Assembly: GCA_004794655.1 (NCBI GenBank)
Contig: SMMW01000056.1
Span: 310,001 to 374,000 of the forward strand
Length of the DNA stretch: 64,000 nt
DNA from: Marisa cornuarietis
Lineage: Eukaryota; Mollusca; Gastropoda; Architaenioglossa; Ampullariidae
Direction of reading: 5' to 3'
Shown here: positions 1-11,900 of the stretch, one piece after another
Layout: every line of letters starts with the position of its first letter
How positions within the stretch are numbered: the stretch's first letter is position 1
Translations under genes and position numbers: made by a program
Notes under the pieces: generated by a model
Told to the model about the DNA's origin: nothing
The model's input: only the letters and a program-made list of their open reading frames with translations
The model's database searches: none

Positions 1-137
1 TGAGGGACTGCGGCGCAATCTTTGTGATATTTTGCTGAGAGGCAGACGACAGGGAGATGCTTTATTCCGGCAACAGACTCAGCTTAACTTGTGGATCTGG
101 GCAGTGTGTTGGGTCGTATACAATGTGTATGACACAG

Positions 138-140
<3 letters not shown>

Positions 141-210
<70 letters not shown>
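141..210. repeat. (GT)35 microsatellite
   Basis: A pure GT dinucleotide tract of 70 bp in the intron left of the first Caskin exon seen. It generates spurious Cys-Val open frames on both strands. Positions 1-359 otherwise show no gene; they read as intron. Confidence 0.95.
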
Positions 211-213
<3 letters not shown>

Positions 214-359
214 GTTATGGATTGTGTGGAGTGTGTGATTGACAACTGTATTTAATGACGAATTCTGATGGCGTTTAATTCCCATAAGGATGAATAAAGT
301 CTTGTCATTGACAGTATAAGGAGAACTCAGGCTCACGTGTGTCATATCGGGTGTCGCAG

Positions 360-806
360 CCTTGAAGCAGCACAACAAGGCGCCGCCCGTGCCGGACCTC
401 CTCAGCCGCGGGCCGTACACCAACGGCCACATCAACCACAACGGCTACGCCTACAGCGACACAACGTCGTGCAGCAGCTCCAGCACGGACGACAGCTACC
501 CTCCCCCTCCGCACGTCACCAACGCTCTGGGGCCGCCACCCACTGCGTACACGTCGTACGGCGCCCCACCCCCGAGCCCTGGCTACACCCACCCAGGGGT
601 GGTGCCAGGCTCGCCCGTACCGGGACACTACTATGGCGGCGTACCCAGTGTTGGTAACGCCACCCACGGAGGGCTACCTCCCTCCGCACCTGGTTTTTCT
701 TCCCCGCCGCCTCCCCCCAGTCCAGGGTACACGTCACACGGAACGCCCGTCCCTCCGTTCTCCAGCTCTGGATACATACCCGCTTCGCCATGCAGTCCCC
801 ACAGAG
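360..806 (+). CDS. CASKIN: Caskin exon: proline/tyrosine/glycine-rich linker
   Basis: This exon is open in one frame and ends CAGAG|gtaggt, leaving one base (G) that is completed by the exon at 11246. It encodes PPPP, YGAPPPSPGY and GFSSPPPPPSPG runs, a low-complexity linker expected between the SH3 region and the SAM domains. The acceptor chosen (gtgtcgcag|cc at 359/360) has a weak pyrimidine tract. An alternative acceptor at 330 (gaactcag) would add about ten in-frame residues. The exon is GC-rich, unlike the 3' exons. The exact 5' boundary is therefore uncertain, but the reading frame is not. Confidence 0.75.
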
Positions 807-3800
807 GTAGGTGTTTGTTGTTTGTAGGTATGCGTACCCGCGTGTGATGAATGAGAGAGAATATAAAGACTTCTTTTATTTTCATATCATTGTACACCCT
901 CAAACCACCCCTCCCCCCATACATACAAACAGTTCTAAACCACAGTGGTTGGCGTGTTGCTGTCCTCTCGTTCGGCGAATTGAGGGACCTAGCCAGCTTT
1001 TGCACCTGACTTTATCAGTCTGTTGATGGATCACCCTGCCATCTTGTCGTCCATGACAGGTACCTATGATGCGATGTAGTTTGCTGTTATCTTGAGCAAG
1101 TGGCTCTAGGGGCGACGGTGAAATCCAAGCTTCATGCGACCGCGAGATGGCGCTGTGCTTGGGTGCTGACGGCGGGCCGTCAGACGAGTCTGTAAGCTGA
1201 CAGCGGGCCACCATAGGACATTTCGGACATTCAGGGCCCACCTGTACAGAGCGTCGTTAGGTATTGGCTGGATGACTTGCGAAGCCATGACACTAAAATA
1301 TTCATAAAATATAAACATTTTACTGCTACTCTTTAGCCATTCAGTTAGCATCTAGCTACCTCCCGTGCACCCGGTCCCCGGGGCCCAGTACATGGAGAGA
1401 GCGGTCAGTCTGCGACTGAGAAGTGGCAGTAAGAGTAAGAGGGGGCAAAGATGGGGGATGGTGCAGGAAGATCAATACGTTTGTTCAAGATTGTCTGATC
1501 TTCACACTAAGTCCCAGGCCTGGCAGAAGATGTGTTTACAGCCTAGTTCAATGTCGTGTAGTATGAAAGAAGACACGCAGATGATGTGGGGCAAGTTACA
1601 TGTGTAACATCTCATAGTAGGCCGCTACCTTGGGTAGATTGCATAAAGAAACAAGGAATGTAGATATCGAGAAAGGATGAGGGGGTGCGTGTGTGAGTGA
1701 GTGACTCGCGCAAACTGGTTTCGATATTCAGGAAAATAGCCTGACACAACAGACACAGAATCGACATTCGGTTTTCCGGGCGTCAAGGCCGACCACCCAG
1801 AAATGACCACATTTTTCATTTCCGCAACACCTCCCAGTCCGCCCTTCCTCCCTCCCTCCCTCCCTCGACCCCAGTGAGCGGCTCTGTGTCCACGCAGCAG
1901 GCTCCGCTGCGGTTCACTGCCCTATTGTTCACACACTCCGTAGCTCACCTACTCACCCGCTGCCGCGCATGGGTAGATGTTAGCACCCAGACACAGTCCT
2001 GTTCTCCTGGTACACCACAGGGTGGTCGATAATACAGCTTCCTGCCCAAATTATGCTTGGGATGAGGGGATGGCGATGAAATAGGGACGGCGCCACGCCG
2101 CTGTGCTGCTGGTGGATGTGCACAAGATGGCGAGATGTATACGGCGCCACTTTGCTGTGGAACGTGTGGATATTCACGAAAGGATGGCCAACAGGACAAG
2201 TTGTGCGCGTGTAAATGTGTGCATGAGAAGTAGGAAGAGAGGTGTGTGTGTGTGTCTGAATACTGGCTTAAGGGTGAGAACTGCGTCGGCCACCCCCTCC
2301 CCCCAAAAAATGAAATGTAGGAAGCAGAAGACATCCAGTAGTCTGCCTCTGAAGACTTCGTCGTCCTTGACCTTTGACAAAACGTGGTCGTTGGGGAGGA
2401 AAACATGGAAGGTGATCTTCCTCAGCAGGATGCGTAGCCCTGTGGCGCCATCTCTCCACTGTAGCAGTCACGATGGCATCAGAGGCTCGTAACTGGACGA
2501 CGACTCGCACCGGCCTTAAAAGTCTCGGCATTTTCAAGGTCGGGCCACTTCGCCGCCAGGAAATGTAGTTGTCACCATTTTCCTCGCTCTTCTAAAACTC
2601 CGTGATTGGTCCTTTCTCCCGATCCATGGCTTCCCAAAGCCCAGGGGACTTCTTTGTCGCTATTTTTGTAACCGGATAATTGTAGGACGAGGGGATGCTT
2701 CACAGAGATAGGGAGGAGACGTTTTTACGTTGATGCAAAGTCTAGAACTTTCCCGTCCATCGCGTGTTTGTGTTTCTATGGCAACGCTCGTCGCTTTTCT
2801 TCTGCTTACGCGGGGAGGAGGTCGAACACATCGTCACGGGTGCCTCTTGGGGCAGGAGTAACACCACGAGAGCTGGAGGCTCTGACACCACAGCAACGTG
2901 GGGCTTTGACACCACAAGGGCTGAGGATGTGACACCCTTAATGGCCGCCTACGGTATCAGCAGCAGGGCTGTGAGGGAAACACTACCAGCAAGAGTGGGA
3001 CGAAGGTGTAATATGTCAGACGTACACTTACCTTGCATACGCTCGACGCATATCTCACACACACATAACACGAGCCCCCACAGATAACGATGAAGATGAG
3101 AAGGTTAAGGAAGACGGAGATCTCGATGGTTTCCTTTTTCCATCCGCCCATGGAACTTTTGTTTCTCTTCTTTTTACGTCATCCCTTCTCCGAAATGACG
3201 TCGAACAAATGACGCACACAAGACGTCAAACACAAGACACCATTCACACACACGAAACAATACAAGACCTGCCCCTAACTCATTACAGAAGATCATTGCC
3301 TATACTGCTTCACTTGGATGCCGTGTTGGAGACAACTATAGTCCCCCTCCCTGCCACACACACAAACACACACACGCACACACACACACACGCACACACA
3401 TCCCCTTTTTTTAAAAACTCTGTAAGTAGATGTCGTAGCTTGAACCGCCATCTTGAACTTTGCATTAACCTCGTCCCTGAATCGTGACCAAGATGATTTG
3501 GTTGCTGTGCAGCTCTTGGCGACATTCGCTGTATCTAATGTTCTGTTGCTATGCGATTTACCTGTAGCACTGGGTTTGGCTCTCAATCTCTAAGTATAAG
3601 GGTCATGTGATCCGGAAGATTGTCCCAAGTTGCTGCTGGCGTACTTTTAAAGCTTTTTATTTTTTACGGGGGGGGGGGAGGCAACACCGCAGGATCGTCT
3701 CAAGCAATGCATTTATAACCGCGAAAAAATAAATAAATAAATAAGCATTCTATGTGAGACTCGTGTAAGTGTTTTTTCAAGTCAAAATGTTACCTGGGTA

Positions 3801-6800
3801 TTTGTGTTACACCTGAGATACGTCAAGAGAACGTGTTTGACTTCTCGCTGACTTAATGCCGGGAACTATTGGCTCTAGATACACGTGATTATTTGCATAA
3901 ACTTGACTTTTTTTTCTCTCACGTATTTGCGGTTTGGACACTGTAAATAAAAGGGTTAACATCGACCAGGATGTAATTATTGCTCTTACACGTCGGCGTT
4001 GATGTGAGTGCGCCGCACCGCCATGCTGGTCCCTTGGGCCTTTCACAGTCTTCAGTGCTTTTGTCGAATACGTGGCTGCTTTTCGCATGACGATCTTATC
4101 ATAAATTTGCCATAGTCACATTTTAACAATAAATGTCTAGTAAAGAAGGGCCTTTCGTCTGAAAAATGGACTAATTTATTTTGGTAAATAATTATAGCAA
4201 CATGATAATGTTGTTTACGGAATTGCGTATCGACTGAGGTTCTCCGCATTAAAAATTTTAAAAAAATTAGAAAGATTATTTAAGTTCATTATACTGTCAG
4301 AAATGGGTATACAAGTGGAAATGTAGATGTTGCTGTAAAAGTCTGTTTTGACGGAGGTCCGTCCAGATGCTTGCGGGTGCTGCTGGTGCAGAAAAAGCCT
4401 GGCAGTGGTCACGCCATCCAAGACAGAGGCCGAAGGTCAAGACGCAGACGCGAGGGTCGCAGAGACGCTGCCTGCTTTTGTTGGAGCTGCGTCTGCGCAG
4501 TGGATGTAGATTTAAACTTGCTTGTCTCCCCACCCCGCCCCCTTTTCCGAGGCAACACACTTCGCCTTTCTGCCAAACGAAATCGAGAGCCGAAATTATA
4601 CCCACGAAAAATCGGGTGATCGGTGGACAGAGTACGTCTGTTTGCTCTGCCGTGTGTTCGATCGGATACGGGCGAGCCTTGCTTCCCCGCCCCTCCACTC
4701 CCCTTCCCTTCCCCAACCCCCTCATCACCCCAACCCAACTTGCCTGTCTTTGAGAGAGCGGCAGGCAGCACGGAGATCGATCTCTTTATTAACGTGGCAC
4801 GGACCCAGGGACCCGCCCTCGCCGCGCGCGACGGATTTGTGCAGCCTCGTCGTGTGCCTGTGCATGTGCCTCCGACTTTAACCCAGCGACACCACTCAAC
4901 CACCGACCCATGTTGTTTCGCAACCGTTACCCCTTCCTCATCCTCTCATTTGTCTCATTCACGCTTTCTCGAATTCTCGCGTTCGTCTGTGTCTGATCCG
5001 TGCAAGAGGTCCGGTCCACGTTTTAGTGTCTTGTCGCTCAACATCGCGCAATACCCGCTTCTACCAGAGAGGCGATGGTTTGGAAGCGCACATCTCCGAG
5101 CAAAGCCACGAGAATAGCAGTTCGCCGGGCTTGAGACGGCGTTGTGGCCGCAACAGCAGCAGTGGTGGGTTGGTGGCGGCGATGGTGGTATAAACAGCGG
5201 CAGTGTTTTTGCTGTCGCCTTCATGTGCGAGTAATACAGGTGGCAGCGCCGACAGTGCGGCAAGCCGCTGCAGCAGCCATGAGATCGTAGTCCGGCACTA
5301 AGCTGCGCTGCTGTTGCTGCTGTGTTCCGCTTGCAGACAGCTGCGCCTAGTGCCGCCCTGCTGTGGTCAGTGGCCGACAATAGAAGAAGCAGCTGCTGCT
5401 GGCAGCAACATTAGTGGATGTGGCGCCCGACCTCTCCCCAAGCCTTTTTGTCCTCTTCATCTTCATATCTACAACCACCCGTCAACACGAGGAAGGAGAC
5501 AGGATCAAGTTCTGCTTTCCCTCCCCCCCCCCTCTTCCCAAAAGAACTCCCGTGTTCACCCCCACTCCCTCCCATGCGCGCCCCCTTCTGCACCTGCACA
5601 GGTGACGGTCACTCACCTGGCCTCGCTCACTTTCTTCTCCGCGTCTGGATGCTGCCGAGCGCGCCACTTGTTGTCTAACGAGCGGATTGGATTTATCGGT
5701 ACTCGACATTTGTGCGCTTGATAGCGGTAAAGTAAGGAGGGAAGGGGGATCAGCATAGCTACGCCTGGTGCTACTTGCTGCTGCTGCAGCCCTGAGTGAA
5801 GCCCACTAACCCCCTCTTCCGTGGAGTGCCGCGCTGGAGGTGACGTGCTGGCGCGATGTGGTGCAGTGCGGCGTTCGTCGTCGTCGCCTCCTTCTGATGG
5901 ACACGTGACCCTTGTCGATGTCGTGCCCTCGATTGACGGGTTAATACTGATTGTTTTCTCCAACTTTTGCCGAAGATGAAGCGCCAGACGGGTTTGTTGT
6001 GGAGATGCGCACGCAGCGGCATTGGCCTGCTACACACAAACACTTCCGGTTAGACGACCCAAAGCCACTTAAGCTGCGTCCGCATCGCGGGCTGGACTGG
6101 ACCTGATGTGGAGGAACTGGGCGCCCGAGCAAGCGTCCCCCAAGCTTTTTGAAGATGAGCATCACCGAAGCAGTCCCGAGCGTTGTCCGGATTTTCTGCT
6201 CTTGACCCCCCAACTTCCCTGTCCACCCTAGCAGTGTGGCAGGGTTGGTGTCTGCAGAAGAGTAGAACTGTTGGCAGCAGACGACAGGAAAGCTGGATCT
6301 TCGGTTTTTCTCCTGCCGGAAGCCAGACAATCCGTACTGCCTCGCGAGCTGGAGCTACACGCGCCTGAAGCGCAAGTTGTTGTGCACAACGCTGGGGACC
6401 TACTGCTCAGCAGGACCAGGTAAGATGCTTGTATCGTCCTGCATCATGTCACACCGGGACACACACCACCTCCATGGTTTCTTGCGCAACGCCGGACCCC
6501 TGAACCCTCCGCAGGCTGTTTGTTGCATTGTCGTCGTCGTCGTTGTTGAACCCCTGTCGATACGTTTCCTGACTTTGGCCGTCTAAACTGGTCAAAGCAG
6601 ACACAAGTGTCCCGCTACAAATAATTGGACAAATAATACAAACTCATCTGGTCTTTGTGGTGGTAAGGTAAGAGTGTAAGCGGTTACCTTGGTTATATAC
6701 AGACATGTAGGTGTGGTTATGTAAGGAGACCGTTCCTTGGTTCCTTGTGTTATCTGAATATGGGGCGAGCACTCACAATCGTGAACTTTCTAACCTTCCT

Positions 6801-7711
6801 GCAAACTTACAGCCCTGTATACCGTAGCCTTTATAAAGAGGTCAAGCCAGCGCGAATAATCGTATTTGTTGTATCACCTTTACATTCGTTACACAGTGCT
6901 TTATGCGGTAGTATTATGGTACAGTTATAATTATACATATGGCAGTTACCATGCTGTCGTTATATTGCGTAATATGCTGTAGTATTACCCTACAGGTCCT
7001 TTTGACTATGGAGTGTTCAGCTTTCACAGTTTAGACTGGTCTTGAAAGGCAACCGTCTCCATGCCTTCCTGTCTAACTTATCATCCTCACGTTTCTCTTC
7101 TTCTCCTCTCTTCCTTTCTTTATCTGGGGACTTGCAGTGTGGCATTAAATACTAAAATGTTGATTTAACGTGTGTATCTTTTATTAAAGGATCTCTGTAA
7201 ATGTACGATCAAAAAGTCGGGGTCGAACAAATTCTCTCTCTCTGATCTCTCTGATGCCTTGTACAAGCGTTCAAGGCGTTTCGCGTCGCCATTTTATGCA
7301 AGCCTCGGCCCGAGGTTCTGTGCGATTGGCTAACAAATCGATGGCTGTAAGAAAAAGACGGGGTGTTACGGGTGCAAACAATACGACAGGGTCTAAAGTG
7401 AGGCAGGAGACCGGCTTTGGACAAGAGGAGATGTGAAGGCGCTGCATGCTGGTCACTATGTCTCTTCACTCTTGTGTAGAATGGCGAGCTCCCTGCATGT
7501 TGCTGTTGTCCACCAAGATGTACTTACTACGTGTGTTGAGGACTGAGCTAACTCACAGATGTTTGAATTCATCGCCGCACTAATTGTCTGGGCAGAGGGA
7601 AGACGAATTTACGCAGTTCCAGTGATATGTGCGAGATAAGAAGGGGCAATAACTGTTAGAATGTTCCTTAACCCTACCTCTTGACACAGAATCGTTTTAA
7701 AATGATAACCA

Positions 7712-7770
<59 letters not shown>

Positions 7771-8833
7771 GTATATCAGTATTAACCGAGGGCTTAGTCT
7801 TAGTCCTCTGCTGACCAGAAAGACAGACAAATGCTGGGAAAGGGGCAGAGGATATGCTCTTATTTGAACTGCAGTGTTGCAAATTACAGAATAACTGGTC
7901 AGTGCCATTCATGGTCTGTATCTCAACGACTGAAAGCAACGTTTTTGGTGATAGTAATGGGCAAAATATTATTAATAATCCGGTCAGCAGAAAAAGTGGT
8001 CCGTTCGAACTGCTAACCCTCAGCGCGGATCTCAACCAGGTGGGGAACATATTCCACTGCAAACCAGGAAAGTCTGTGACTAAAACACAACAGACTGTTT
8101 CTTTCTTCTTCTTTTTTTTTTAAGAGATGACAACTAACACCATGTGGCGAGATAGTCCAGCCCTGTAAACAAAGCCCGTTTAGAGAGAGAATGTGCTAGA
8201 ATCCGGAGACATGTTGGACAATATGTGTAGAAAGTCCTTCTAGGGGCCAGTTCCACCCGCGGTCACATGACCAGCTCTAGGGGTCAGGAGTCAAAGCTGA
8301 ATGTGGCAGGCAGAGGGGTGTGTGCTCGGTTGCCTTTGTAGATCCGTGAGTTTATATGGAGAACTTGTTGCCCTTCAGGTAAGCAGACCAACACTCCAAG
8401 ATGCATAGAGCACGTCCTTGTTTCTCCCGGATTCGTTCGATAAACACTTGAAAACCCCCGAGGCCATGGTCTTCTGCAGTACAAGTAGAGACACACTCCG
8501 TGTTGGAAATATGTGATTCCCCTCCCACGCCTCCCGCGCTTGCACGAGAGAGTGAAGAGCGCAGGTTGAAGATAAGACGAATAAATCGGAAGCGTTGCTA
8601 TAGGAAACTCCTTCAGGCGGTCTTTTATCTTGCATCCGAAAATTCCAGGATCTTGTAGGTTTTTAACTGATGCAGCGAAGGGTGGAATGGAGATGTGCAG
8701 CTTAAGTTGCAGGTGGAAATATGTTACAACAGGCTTTCATGGTTATTGCAAACAGGGGTGTGCCAGAACATCGAGATGTATAGTGAGCAACACACAGTTT
8801 GATGAGATCCAGTCCTTGATTAATTACATCTTG

Positions 8834-8901
<68 letters not shown>

Positions 8902-11900
8902 TGTATGCGTTTTAATGGCATTCATTGCAACTTTTTTTCTCTCTCTCTCTATCAAGTACTTGCCGGCTTATTTGTACCTGGCGAGACAGATGGCCCTAAC
9001 CCATTTTTTTCGCTTCAGAAATTAAAAAAGTAGACGTAAAAGAAAGGCTACTGCCAAATATCGTGTGTAGTTTCCATGGTTACGAGACTATACCCGAGAC
9101 ATGATACTTTCTTTGCGCGACACTGCGGCGAGTCCGTAACCCTTTCTTACGTGCAGCGAAAGGTCAAAGGCTAGAGTCGGGCGCTGTGTGTGCGTGGTTC
9201 TGTTCTGCTCCAGAAGAGAGATGCAACCTGCTCGTGTAAACATCTTGATAGACGATAGCCCCCACCTCCACCCCAACTCGCCCACTCCCTCCGAAGGTAT
9301 CCCATCATTGTTTTCGGAGTGTTTGTGGGGATGTGTGAGAGAGAGAGTGTGTGTGTGTGTGTGTGTGTGTGAGTGTGTGTGTGTGTGTGTGTGTGTCGTC
9401 CTTCGTTTTGACAAAATCTGTGTTGTTTGCAAACTAGCCTAGTCGCCTAGTGGGCGTGCAATTATTTGTAAAGCCCAGCTACATACATCGATTGTATGTA
9501 ATCGTTGTACGCCCTCGTATCCTGAGGTCGCGGAGGATTCAGGTCTTAAAAGCTTGAGCCTCAGGCAGACAGGTGCAGGTGATTGCTTCCTTCTTTTTTT
9601 CTCCAGCTCGCGTGTACGCACTTGGGGAAGGAGTCAGGCCCTGAACAAGCAGGAGTTCTAGTGCCTTTCTTTTTCGTCTTCTAAGCAAATGAACTCCAAG
9701 TTAGAAATGTTTGTAGAGGAAAAAGGGTAAGATGTGATTAATGTGTTTTCAAGAAAAAGCGAACGGAAATAGAGAATTTGAGATGTATGGTCTAAAAAGA
9801 TTCACACACACACACACCGCACCCGCCTCTGCCTCTGCTGGTCTTCGTACGGCCCTGTGTGTGAGTGAGAGAGAGAGAGACGGTGAAATCTGTTCATAAC
9901 AGACGATGGGGTTGATTTAGTGTTTTCAATGCTCTGCATCGAAGACTAATTGTAATCATCAGCGAAATGTTAAACCGAAGACTAGGTAAATGAAGACCTC
10001 GACAGGAATGTGGTCTACGATGCAACACAGCATTGCTTTGGGTATGTGCGCTGGGAGGGTAGGGGAAGATGAGTAACACAACCTAGTCTGGGTGCAAAGA
10101 AACCCTCTCTCTATCTCACTTGCTGGCAAACAAAATCTTAATTGATATCTCGGTAACTCGTTAATCTGAACTCGCACGCGCACACACACACACACACACA
10201 CTTCAACATGGCTGACTGGCAACAAACTCTGTATTCAGTCTTTGTGTTTAATCCTTGCTGCTGATGATGGTCGCGTGCTAGTCGTACACGCAGACAAGCG
10301 CGTGTAGCAAAAGCTATTCTAGCTACTAGTATACATGATACATGTTGTGGCTTAGTTCCATCATCATGTACAGAACTTCCTCCTCTTGAGCTCAGACATG
10401 TGCGATGTCTTCATTTGCTCAGCACTGTACTGTTGTACACGGTGTACACACACGCGGGTGTTCACATCTTCACACCTATATACACGTGTATATATATTCT
10501 TCGCTTGACTTGTTTTTGAGGTCGGCTATGCCTGAACCTTTTCGCTGTTAATGCCTCTGATCTTTCAGAGACCTTGAGGATTGTGCGTATCGTGAGTGTG
10601 TGCTTACATCTTCATAAATCTTTTACTTTTGCCGTTGGGGTATTTCGCGGTTGTACAAGAGAGAAGCATAAAGGTTTTACGAGACAGCTGTTTGTCTGAA
10701 CTGTTGTTATGTTTTCCCCTTACTCTTCGAAACTCCGCCACCTAGAGTATCCCGAGGGATGAAATATGATGTGTGGGTAGTTTAGTAGTGTCAGCCACTT
10801 GAGTGACAAATACCAGCTGTTTCTAGGGGTAGATCTTAGGATAGAAGGGGTTTGGGGAGTTCCATGGTGGGGTGGAGGGCAGGGGAAGGATCAGACTTGC
10901 CGGAAGGGCGTGAGGTTTAGGATAAAAGTCACGTGATGGATTTTGTTGTCACCTGCAGCTCAGTAAAATGCAGCTCACCAAAACATGAAGCGGTTGTTTG
11001 TTTGTAGAGGTGACAGACAAGCTCACACAAAAAGTAAAAATAAAACATGTCTATAAACATAAGAGATGAGTCTTGCTTTGTTACCTACACCCTTTCTGAG
11101 AAGCAGTGAATCGTTGTATCTTCTGCACGAGGGAGGGAATGCAGGTGTTATTAACGGCTCTCCGTCGCTTGTTAGGTACTAACATTGACGAGAGTCCCTG
11201 CCCTACTGTTTATTGTTTGTTTACCTTTATTCGTTATGTTTACAGATGCTTACGAGGAGCTGCCTCCGGCCCATGGGTTCCCTGGCTACCCGTCGGCACA
11301 GCAGTCACAGGTGAGTGTTGCATCGTTTGGTATCTTTGTTGATAGCACGGGGCCGCTGTTGCTGTTGTTGTTGTACCTTTCGAAGGACCTGTGTCTTTGT
11401 ATACCCGGATATAGGTACACGTAGTCCGTGCTTCCAAACAGCTGGGTGTTCTGTGCCACTGGTATTTGTATCTGTCAGACATACACCGCCTGTCGTCCTT
11501 GCTGTTGAACAAAGAAGGCTGATCATCCTGGACAGCCTGGGTGGGTATGGGAAGTGCGTGCGCGCGTCTGTGTGTGTGTGTGTGTGTGTGTGTAAAAGAG
11601 AGATCGGTTGTTAAACTGTTGTAAGCAGTAAACTAGTTTCCTCAGTGCGTCGAGCACATAAAATTCTTTTCTCTCCTTTCTCTAACCCCACCACACACAC
11701 ACACACACATACTACTCCCTTCAAAAAAAAAAAAAAAAAGAGGTGGGGGAGGGGGAGGGGAATCCAAGAGAGGCTGCAAAAAGCGGAAAGAGTATAAGAA
11801 CTCGTAGGTCGAGCCAAGTTCTCGGCGTGTACTGTGAAATTTTTTTGGTTTTTCTAGGGGTATTTTTTATTCTCCCTTCACACTGTTTCTTTCCTTTATT

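Larger units (their letters stand above)
807..11245 (+). other. CASKIN: Large Caskin intron (10.4 kb)
   Basis: No convincing coding exon was found here on either strand. It contains (CA/GT)n arrays near 3355-3400, 7713-7768, 8837-8899, 9346-9396 and 10179-10201, a G-run at 3668-3677, poly-A/T runs, and a CpG-rich block from about 4.7 to 6.4 kb listed separately. The flanking exons join in phase across it. Confidence 0.7.

Noticed and set aside
32..441. Open frames with long Cys-Val or Thr-His runs at each GT/CA microsatellite (also near 7.7, 8.8 and 9.3 kb)
   Set aside because: They are translations of dinucleotide repeats on either strand, with no codon signal or domain outside the repeat.
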